From NCBI GenBank assembly GCA_903847405.1, contig CAINDP010000188.1, positions 1 through 40,956 of the forward strand: 40,956 nucleotides of DNA, given 5' to 3'. Within the stretch, counting starts at the first letter, position 1; the number at the start of each line of letters is the position of its first letter. The stretch is from an uncultured Myxococcales bacterium. GTDB taxonomy: Bacteria; Myxococcota_A; UBA9042; DTJE01. This document shows, piece after piece, positions 17,209-23,744 of the stretch. The notes beneath the pieces are model-generated. The model did not search any database. It was given only the letters and a program-made list of their open reading frames with translations, and had not been told where the DNA came from. The translations under genes were made by a program, and so were the position numbers.

Positions 17209-18336
17209 TCAGGCAGGCGCCTGGGCGAAGAACGCCCGGATGGCGGCGACGGTTTCGTCGATCTGCACCGGGGTCAGTTCCGGGAAGATCGGGATCGACA
17301 GGGCCTCGGCCGACGCGCGCTCGGCCTGGGGCATGTCGCCCGGCCGGTAGCCCAGGTAGGCGAAGCACTCCTGCACGTGCAGGGGCCGGGGATAGTAGAC
17401 CTCGGTGCCGATGCCGCGGTCCTTCAGGAAGGCCTGCAGCGCGTCGCGCCGCCCCGGGACCCGCAGCGTGAACTGGTTCCAGATGTGCCGCATCCCCGGC
17501 GGGTTGGACGGCAGGACCAGGCGGCCGTCGGCCTGCAGATCCGCCAGGCGCTCCCGGTACGCCGCGGCATTGCGCTGACGCCCGGCGGTCCAGTCGTCCA
17601 GATGCGGCAGCTTCACGCCCAGGACCGCCGCCTGGATCGCGTCCAGGCGGAAGTTCCCGCCGACCATCGCGTGGAAGTACTTCGGGTGCGAGCCGTGGTT
17701 GCGCAGTTGCGTCATGCGGGCGTGCAGCGCCGGATCGCGACACGTCACCAGGCCGCCGTCACCCACGCCCCCCAGGTTCTTGCTGGGAAAGAACGAAAAG
17801 CACCCGACGTCGCCCATGGAACCGGCGCGCCGGCCCGCGAACTCGGAACCGATGGCCTGGGCGGCGTCCTCGATCACGAACAGGCCGTGGCGTTTCGCGA
17901 TGTCCAGGATCGCGTCCATGTCGGCGCACCGGCCGAACAGGTGCACCGGAAGGATCGCCTTCGTCCGGGGCGTGATCCGGGCCTCGATCCCGGCGGGGTC
18001 CAGGTTGAACGAGGCCTCGTCGATGTCCACGAAGACCGGCGTCGCGCCCACCCGGTGCACGCACCCTGCGGTCGCGAAGAAGGAAAACGGCGAGGTGATG
18101 ACCTCGTCGCCCGGGCCGATGCCCAGTCCCATCAGGGCCAGCAGCAGCGCGTCCGTCCCCGACGACACGCCCAGGGCGTGGGGCACCGCGCAGTAGGCGG
18201 CGCACTGGCCTTCGAACGCCGCCACCGTGGCGCCCAGGATGAACTGCTGCGAGTCCAGGACGGCGGTCACGGCGGCCACGACCTCGTCACGCAACGCCGT
18301 GTATTGGGTCTTCAAATCCAGCAACGGAACGGCCAT
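17209..18336 (-). CDS. wbpE: WbpE-like DegT/DnrJ aminotransferase
   Basis: A 375-residue PLP enzyme of the DegT/DnrJ/EryC1/StrS group. PLLDLKTQY at the start, SSGTDALLLAL (phosphate binding), EDAAQAIG (Asp to the pyridine N) and FFPSKNLGGVGDGG with Lys186 as the Schiff-base lysine are all intact. The pattern resembles WbpE, which aminates C3 of UDP-2-acetamido-3-keto-glucuronate using glutamate. The adjacent acetyltransferase is WbpD-like, the enzyme that follows WbpE in the pathway, which supports the name. It has a near-perfect AGGAGGT site and lies 18 bp after wbpD in a three-gene unit. Other DegT specificities cannot be excluded from motifs alone. Confidence 0.82.
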   Translation of the reverse strand: MAVPLLDLKTQYTALRDEVVAAVTAVLDSQQFILGATVAAFEGQCAAYCAVPHALGVSSGTDALLLALMGLGIGPGDEVITSPFSFFATAGCVHRVGATPVFVDIDEASFNLDPAGIEARITPRTKAILPVHLFGRCADMDAILDIAKRHGLFVIEDAAQAIGSEFAGRRAGSMGDVGCFSFFPSKNLGGVGDGGLVTCRDPALHARMTQLRNHGSHPKYFHAMVGGNFRLDAIQAAVLGVKLPHLDDWTAGRQRNAAAYRERLADLQADGRLVLPSNPPGMRHIWNQFTLRVPGRRDALQAFLKDRGIGTEVYYPRPLHVQECFAYLGYRPGDMPQAERASAEALSIPIFPELTPVQIDETVAAIRAFFAQAPA

Positions 18337-18354
18337 GGGACCTCCTATGATGTC

Positions 18355-18999
18355 CTACGACAGGACCGGCTCGATGCGATCCGCCCAGGTCTTGCGGTAC
18401 CGCAGGCCGCACGGCGTTTCCCGGCCGTCCCGCAGCAGCGGCTGGGTGCAGGTGGCCTCGCTGTCGGTGAAATGCAGGCGCCCGCCGCAGCGGCAGACCC
18501 ACCCGATCACCCGGGCCGGATTCCCGGCCACCAGGGCGAAGGGGGGGACGTCGCGGACGACCACGGCGCCCGCCGCCACGAAGCAGGCCTCGCCCAGCTC
18601 GTGGCCGCACACGATCACGGCGCCCGCGCCGATGGAGGCGTCCTTCCGGACGATCGTGCGCTGGTAGGACCCGCGGCGGGCGATGGCCGCCCGGGGCAAC
18701 GGGGACGACAGGTTCGTGAAGGTCATCGACGGGCCGCAGAAGACGTGGTCCTCCATCACGACGCCGTCGTAGACGTTCACGTTGTTCTGCAGCTTGCAGC
18801 CGATGCCCATCACGACGTCGGCGCCGACAAACACGTTCTGTCCCAGGTTGCAGCCCGCGCCCAGGCGGGCCCCGGCCATCACGTGGGCGTGGTGCCAGAT
18901 GTGCGTCCCCGGGCCGATGTTCGGGTCGCAGCGGCCGTTGGCTTCGGTCTCGCCGTCCAGGATGGCGGTGCCGTGGGCGAAATAGGGCTTTGCGGACAT
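18355..18999 (-). CDS. wbpD: WbpD-like sugar N-acetyltransferase (left-handed beta-helix)
   Basis: A 214-residue hexapeptide-repeat acetyltransferase. The strip from about residue 25 to 150 has the beta-helix repeat, including GQNVFVGADVVMG, KLQNNVNVYDGV and FCGPSMTFTN, the run seen in WbpD proteins. WbpD acetylates the C3 amine of UDP-2-acetamido-3-amino-glucuronate. After the helix comes a C-terminal tail with Cys169, Cys171, Cys184 and Cys197, which may form a small metal-binding unit. ATG 18999 follows GAGGTGA; longer upstream starts would run into the epimerase gene. It sits between the epimerase (2 bp) and wbpE (18 bp). Confidence 0.85.
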   Translation of the reverse strand: MSAKPYFAHGTAILDGETEANGRCDPNIGPGTHIWHHAHVMAGARLGAGCNLGQNVFVGADVVMGIGCKLQNNVNVYDGVVMEDHVFCGPSMTFTNLSSPLPRAAIARRGSYQRTIVRKDASIGAGAVIVCGHELGEACFVAAGAVVVRDVPPFALVAGNPARVIGWVCRCGGRLHFTDSEATCTQPLLRDGRETPCGLRYRKTWADRIEPVLS

Positions 19000-19001
19000 G
19001 G

Positions 19002-20012
19002 TCACCTCGTGGGGCGTCCGGACCGGGCGCGCTCGCTGCGCACCGTCTGGACGATGTCGGGATGGTCCAGGAACCAGCGGGCGAAGGACGCGATTCCGTC
19101 CTGCAAGGACACCCTCGGCCGGAAGCCCACGGTCGCTTCCAGCGCCGAACAGTCGGCCCACGTCGAGGCCACGTCGCCCGCCTGGGCCGGCAGCAATTTC
19201 CGCAGGGCGGGCCGGCCCATCGCGGTTTCAATCAGGTGCAGCAGCGTGTCCAGCCCCTGGGGAGCGCCCGCGCCCACGTTGAAGCGCCGCGCGCCGTCCA
19301 GCCCGGGGTGGAACAGGGCAGCGCACACCGCGGCGACCACGTCGTCCACGTACGTGAAGTCCCGCTGCATGTTGCCGCCGTCGAACAGCGGCACGGGCTC
19401 GCCGGACGCGATGGCCTCGGCGAAGGTCCACACCGCCATGTCGGGCCGCCCGAAGGGGCCGTACACGGTGAAGAAGCGCAGGCCGATCGTGCACAGCCCG
19501 TGGGTCGCCGTGAAGGCATGGGCCATCAACTCGCCCGCGCGCTTGGTGGCCGCGTACAGGCTGACCGGCGTGTCGGCGCGGTCGTCCTCGCGCCAGGGCA
19601 TGGCCGTCGAATCGCCGTACACGCTGGAGGACGAGGCGTACACGACCCGGGGCCTGCCATGGAGGCGGGCCGCCTCCAGCACGGCCAGCGTGCCCAGGAC
19701 GTTGGACCGCTCGTAGGCGAAGGGATGCTCGACCGAGGTCCGCACGCCCGTCCGGGCCGCCAGGTGCGCGACCAGGTCGGGCCGGTGGGTCGCGAACAGG
19801 GCGTCGGTGGCCTCGGCATCAGCCAGGTCCTGCACGACGTCGGTGTACCCGGGGGTTTCCTGCAGGCGACGGTGGCGCTGGGCCTTCAGCGACGGGAACG
19901 CGCACGGGTGCAGGTCGTCCACGCCGACGACCTCGTGCCCGTCGGCGATCAACCGCAGGGCCAGGTGGTACCCGATGAATCCGGCGGTGCCGGTGACCAG
20001 GACCTTGGCCAT
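19002..20012 (-). CDS. NAD-dependent epimerase, UDP-glucuronate 4-epimerase-like
   Basis: A 336-residue extended short-chain dehydrogenase. VLVTGTAGFIGYHLAL is the NAD-binding loop; YASSSSVYG and YAATKRA (Tyr-x3-Lys) give the catalytic triad; LRFFTVYGPFGRPDMA is the stretch typical of UDP-glucuronate 4-epimerases. The product would be UDP-galacturonate, made in the cytoplasm as a precursor. Start is ATG 20012, and the promoter TTGACC-N18-TACGAT stands just upstream. It is first in a unit with wbpD and wbpE. UDP-glucose 4-epimerase or a related activity is possible but less like the motif. Confidence 0.83.
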   Translation of the reverse strand: MAKVLVTGTAGFIGYHLALRLIADGHEVVGVDDLHPCAFPSLKAQRHRRLQETPGYTDVVQDLADAEATDALFATHRPDLVAHLAARTGVRTSVEHPFAYERSNVLGTLAVLEAARLHGRPRVVYASSSSVYGDSTAMPWREDDRADTPVSLYAATKRAGELMAHAFTATHGLCTIGLRFFTVYGPFGRPDMAVWTFAEAIASGEPVPLFDGGNMQRDFTYVDDVVAAVCAALFHPGLDGARRFNVGAGAPQGLDTLLHLIETAMGRPALRKLLPAQAGDVASTWADCSALEATVGFRPRVSLQDGIASFARWFLDHPDIVQTVRSERARSGRPTR

Positions 20013-20074
20013 GAAGCGGTACCCCCCGGGGCCGGCACGCCAACCGCCCGTTGCGATGCGCCCGTGAAGGCAGG

Positions 20075-20104
20075 ATCGTACCCGTCGCGGGCCCGCCGGG
20101 TCAA
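20075..20104 (-). promoter_or_regulatory. Sigma-70-like promoter for the epimerase-wbpD-wbpE operon
   Basis: On the minus strand TTGACC (20104-20099), an 18-bp spacer and TACGAT (20080-20075) lie about 63 bp upstream of the start. The -35 overlaps the stop codon of the transporter gene. Confidence 0.55.
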
Positions 20105-21024
20105 ACTGCCGCAGGCGCGGAGCGTGACGCACCGAAGGCCGACAGGATCCCCGTCCCGATCAGCACCAGGACCATGGCGCCGATCTGCACGGCCATCGTC
20201 ACGGTGTCGAACCCCGCCCACTCCTGGAACAGGGCCACGCCGGCCAGGGCCGGCAGGATCACCGTCGCCACGGTATAGATGGGCGCCACCACCACCGCCC
20301 GCCCCTTCTGGAACCCGAACTGCTGCAGCACCATCGACCCCGCGTTGCCGCCGATGACCAGCACCAGCAACGGCAAGGTGGCGAACCGCGTGAACATCGA
20401 CGCGAAGAAGCCGCCTTCCACGTCGGTCCCCAGGCCCGCCATCATCAGGCGCGCCGCGATCGTCCCCAGGGAGGCCGCCGCGCCCGAGGCGATGCCGCAA
20501 GCCACGTCCGCCGCCCGCCACGACGCCTTCACGGAGGCCAGCACGGGCAGGATCACCAGGGCCATCATGCCCGCCAGGAACACCAGGGCGCGAGGCTGCA
20601 CGGCCAGGGCCAGGGCATCGGCCGCCGCCAGGGGCTGCGGGTCCACGGGATGCGTCGCGCCCAGGATCGCGATGCCCGCCACCACCAGCGCGATCCCGAA
20701 GGCCATCGGCCGCGAGATCGTCTCGTGCAGGTAGAAGTGCGAAAACGCCGCCAGGACGACCATGCCCACGCCGGCCATGGGCGCCACCAGGGACATCGTT
20801 CCCAGGCCCAGGGCGATCCACAGGAAGACGATCTGCACGTTCGTCAGCAGGAATCCCACCAGCCAGGTGCGGTTCGTCAGGAAGTTCTTCAGGCTGCGCA
20901 GGGCGCCGGCACCCTCGATCGAGGGCACTTCCGAGGCGCCCTTCTTTTCCAGCGCCAGGCCGACGTTCAGGAGGCTGAAGGCCAATGCCGCCAGGCCGAT
21001 CGACAACAGGGTGCGAGGTTCCAC
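20101..21024 (-). CDS. DMT-superfamily transporter (EamA/NIPA-like)
   Basis: A 307-residue membrane protein with about nine to ten helices in two similar halves, as in drug/metabolite transporters. The first half contains NVGLALEKKGAS and NRTWLVGFLL, the second has GGNAGSMVLQQFGFQKG. The EKKGA segment near the first helix is reminiscent of NIPA-type proteins. The start is GTG 21024 with GGAGGG upstream, and a TATGCT -10-like box lies at 21066-21061. The substrate is unknown; polyprenyl-linked amino-sugar export by small DMT proteins is known, but this one is larger and shows no specific link. Confidence 0.7.
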   Translation of the reverse strand: MEPRTLLSIGLAALAFSLLNVGLALEKKGASEVPSIEGAGALRSLKNFLTNRTWLVGFLLTNVQIVFLWIALGLGTMSLVAPMAGVGMVVLAAFSHFYLHETISRPMAFGIALVVAGIAILGATHPVDPQPLAAADALALAVQPRALVFLAGMMALVILPVLASVKASWRAADVACGIASGAAASLGTIAARLMMAGLGTDVEGGFFASMFTRFATLPLLVLVIGGNAGSMVLQQFGFQKGRAVVVAPIYTVATVILPALAGVALFQEWAGFDTVTMAVQIGAMVLVLIGTGILSAFGASRSAPAAV

Positions 21025-21069
21025 GAGCCCTCCGGATGGCCGTCACGGCCGGACGCGCGGAGCATAGCA

Positions 21070-22143
21070 TCACTGGTCGCCGAACCGATCCTCTTTGACA
21101 TGGCAGTAGGGCGTGCCGCCCTTGTGCTGATAGTAGTCCTGGTGGTAGCCCTCGGCGGGCCAGAAGGTCCCGGCCGGCACCAGGCGCGTGGCGACCCGCA
21201 GGCCCCGGCGTTGCAGGCGCCCGATCAGGGATTCCACGACGTTCTTCTGGTCCTCGTCCGTGTAGAACACGACCGACCGGTACTGGTCCCCGATGTCCGG
21301 CCCCTGGCGGCCCACCTGGGTCGGGTCGTGGATGTCGAAGAACAGTTTCGCCAGTGCCTCGTAGGTCGTCTTCGACGGGTCGTACACGACGTGGACCGTT
21401 TCGGCGTGGCCGGTTTCGTGGTTGCTGACCTGTTCGTACGTCGGCTTCTCGACGCGGCCACCCATGTACCCCGACTCGGCCGTGATCACGCCCGGCGCCT
21501 TGTCCAGGAAGTACTCGACGCCCCAGAAGCAGCCGCCCGCGAAATAGGCGTCGGCGGTCTTCGGCGTGTCCGGGTTCGCACAGGTCCCGGCCAGGGCCAC
21601 GCCCGGCGGGGGACTGGTCCGGGCGGCACCGGCGGCCGGGGTCGCGCCGTCCGTGGCCGCGTCGGGAACAAAGTCCAGCGAGATGGAATTCACGCAGTTC
21701 CGGGTGTTCCGGGACGTGAACCCCTCGCCCTTGAAGACGTGCCCCAGGTGGGCGCCGCATTTCGCGCAGACGATTTCCGTCCGCATGCCGTCGGCGTCCG
21801 GGATTTCCTTCACGGCGTCCGGCAACGCCGAATCGAACGACGGCCAGCCGGTACCCGACTCGAACTTCGCGGTGGACGGGAACAGCGGGACGCCGCAGCG
21901 CTTGCACTGGTAGGTCCCGCTGTCATGGGTCTTCCAGTACTTGCCGGTGAAGGGCATCTCGGTGCCCTTGTGCACGATCACCCGTTCTTCGTCCGCAGTC
22001 AGCTTCTTCCCGTCCATTCCGGATCCCTCCGCACCGCCGTGCCGGTCGTCGGCCCCGGCCGGTGAAATGAAGTCCACCAGCAGCATCGCCACGCCCGCCA
22101 GGGCCGCGGCCAGCAACACGGCCACGATCGTCCTGGGATTCAT
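21070..22143 (-). CDS. msrBA: Exported MsrB-MsrA fusion, peptide methionine sulfoxide reductase
   Basis: A 357-residue fusion. An N-terminal hydrophobic segment (about 5-25) looks like a signal peptide or anchor. Residues 45-160 form MsrB: four zinc Cys (80, 83, 126, 129), ESGTGWPSF and RNCVNS with the catalytic Cys150. A Pro/Ala linker leads to MsrA (from about 195): AGGCFWGVEYFL with catalytic Cys205, GYMGG and a C-terminal HKGGTPYCH. The two domains reduce R- and S-methionine sulfoxide. The order is B then A, and the location would be periplasmic. ATG 22143 follows GAGGG. Longer in-frame starts exist, but they arise from repeat sequence upstream and are rejected. Electron donor partners are not seen in the window. 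Confidence 0.9.
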   Translation of the reverse strand: MNPRTIVAVLLAAALAGVAMLLVDFISPAGADDRHGGAEGSGMDGKKLTADEERVIVHKGTEMPFTGKYWKTHDSGTYQCKRCGVPLFPSTAKFESGTGWPSFDSALPDAVKEIPDADGMRTEIVCAKCGAHLGHVFKGEGFTSRNTRNCVNSISLDFVPDAATDGATPAAGAARTSPPPGVALAGTCANPDTPKTADAYFAGGCFWGVEYFLDKAPGVITAESGYMGGRVEKPTYEQVSNHETGHAETVHVVYDPSKTTYEALAKLFFDIHDPTQVGRQGPDIGDQYRSVVFYTDEDQKNVVESLIGRLQRRGLRVATRLVPAGTFWPAEGYHQDYYQHKGGTPYCHVKEDRFGDQ

Positions 22144-22237
22144 GATTGCCCTCGATGTCAACGACAGCCGGCGATCCCGCGATCCCCGGAGCCAACAACG
22201 TGGAGTCGTTTCCTCGGAGTGGCAAGGCGTCGCCCCG

Positions 22238-22400
22238 AAAATGGGGACAGACACCATTTTTTCGAGCGTCAGCAGTCGGTCGTCAGAACAATGACTTACC
22301 TGAAACCACGAGGGAGGGAGGGGAGAACTTCCGGTTTCCATCGTGCCGGCGGTTGACTGTCGTTACGGGGACTTGCGAATAATGGTGTCTGTCCCCATTT
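22238..22400. repeat. Inverted pair of AAATGGGGACAGACACC repeats
   Basis: A copy of the repeat at 22238-22261 (reading AAAATGGGGACAGACACC) faces an inverted copy at 22381-22400 (reading GGTGTCTGTCCCCATTT). About 119 bp without a convincing gene lies between. The right copy touches the stop codon of wbpA. The layout resembles a small non-autonomous mobile element or a paired extragenic palindrome. Confidence 0.75.
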
Positions 22401-23698
22401 CAGCTCTTGACGACCTTGGGGTGGGGCTTGCGGTAGACGCCACGGGTGTCGATGACCAGTTTCGCCCGCTCCAGCAGGTCCACCCAGTCGATGCCGTCGT
22501 GGTCGGTCGAAATCAGCACGGCGTCGTAGTCGCCCGCCTTGTCCAGCGGCGTCGAAATCCGTCCGGCGAACTGGCCGTGCTCGCGGGAGGGCGGCACGAC
22601 GGGGATGAAGGGATCGTGGTAGGACACCTCGACGCCCTGGTGCTCCAGCAGTTCCCACAGTTTGTAGGACGGGGACTCCCGGGCGTCGTCCACGTTCTTC
22701 TTGTAGGCCAGGCCCACCATCAGGATCTTCGACCCCGCCAGCCCGCGCCCGCGCTTGGAAAAAGCCTCCATCGTCTGCATGACGACCCAGTGGGGCATGG
22801 ACGTGTTCACCTCGCCCGCGGTCTCGATGAAGCGCGACGCCACGTCGTACTCCCGGGCCTTCCAGGTCAGGTAGAACGGGTCGATCGGGATGCAGTGGCC
22901 GCCCAGGCCCGGCCCCGGCGTGAACCGCATGAAGCCGAAGGGCTTGGTCGCCGCCGCGTCGATGACCTCCCACACGTCGATGCCCATGCGGTTGAACACG
23001 ATCTTCAGTTCGTTCACCAGGGCGATGTTCACCGCCCGGAAGGTGTTTTCCAGGATCTTCGACGCTTCCGCCACCCGCGTGCTGGACACCGGCACGACCC
23101 GCTTGATGACCCGCCCGTACAGCGCCACCGCCGCCGCCAGCGCGTCGGGGTGATCCGCGCCGACGACCTTGGGGATCGTCACCGTCTCGAAGTCCGGGTT
23201 GTTCGGATCCTCGCGCTCGGGCGAGTACGCCATCCAGAAGTCGCGGTCCGCCTTCAGGCCGCTGCGCTCCAGGATCGGCCGCATCACCTCGTCGGTCGTC
23301 CCCGGGTACGTCGTGGACTCCAGCACGATCATCTGGTCCTTGCGCAGGTACGGCACCAGGCTCTCGCAGGACCCGACCACGTACGTCATGTCCGGCTCGT
23401 GGTTGGCCGTCAGCGGCGTCGGGACGCAGATCAGGATCGCGTCGCACTCCCGCGCCCGACGAAAGTCCGTGGTCGGCTGGAAGCCCTTGTCCAGGCACTC
23501 CCGGATGACCTCGTCCGGGATGTGCTGGATGTAAGTCTTGCCGCGCAGCAGGCTGTCCACCTTCGCCGCGTCGGTGTCCAGCCCGATGACCTTGACGCCC
23601 TTGCGCAGGAACGCCGCCGCCAGGGGCAGGCCGACGTAGCCCAGGCCCAGGACCCCCACGATCTCCTCGCCGCGCTCGATCCGTTCCAGCAGTTCCAC
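22400..23698 (-). CDS. wbpA: UDP-N-acetylglucosamine 6-dehydrogenase, WbpA type
   Basis: A 432-residue nucleotide-sugar dehydrogenase. GLGYVGLPLA (17-26) is the NAD loop; ESTTYPGTTDE, KILENTFRAVNIALVNE and GPGLGGHCIPIDP (catalytic Cys269) follow in order. The enzyme oxidises C6 of UDP-GlcNAc in two steps to UDP-GlcNAcA, the first step of the route completed here by WbpB, WbpE, WbpD and WbpI. The N-terminal MELLERIERGEEIVGV is characteristic of WbpA rather than Ugd. GTG 23698 follows GGGAGGAC. It is 46 bp downstream of the fused transferase/dehydratase. Related GalNAc dehydrogenase (WbpO) remains possible. Confidence 0.9.
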   Translation of the reverse strand: MELLERIERGEEIVGVLGLGYVGLPLAAAFLRKGVKVIGLDTDAAKVDSLLRGKTYIQHIPDEVIRECLDKGFQPTTDFRRARECDAILICVPTPLTANHEPDMTYVVGSCESLVPYLRKDQMIVLESTTYPGTTDEVMRPILERSGLKADRDFWMAYSPEREDPNNPDFETVTIPKVVGADHPDALAAAVALYGRVIKRVVPVSSTRVAEASKILENTFRAVNIALVNELKIVFNRMGIDVWEVIDAAATKPFGFMRFTPGPGLGGHCIPIDPFYLTWKAREYDVASRFIETAGEVNTSMPHWVVMQTMEAFSKRGRGLAGSKILMVGLAYKKNVDDARESPSYKLWELLEHQGVEVSYHDPFIPVVPPSREHGQFAGRISTPLDKAGDYDAVLISTDHDGIDWVDLLERAKLVIDTRGVYRKPHPKVVKS

Positions 23699-23744
23699 GG
23701 TCGTCCTCCCGGGCCCGCCGAATGCGGTCCCCTGGCCTCAACGC

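Noticed and set aside
22144-22341. Longer N-terminus for the MsrB-MsrA fusion
   Set aside because: The extra residues are translated from the intergenic repeat (MVSVPIF-type peptides), and a signal-like leader with a ribosome site starts at 22143.
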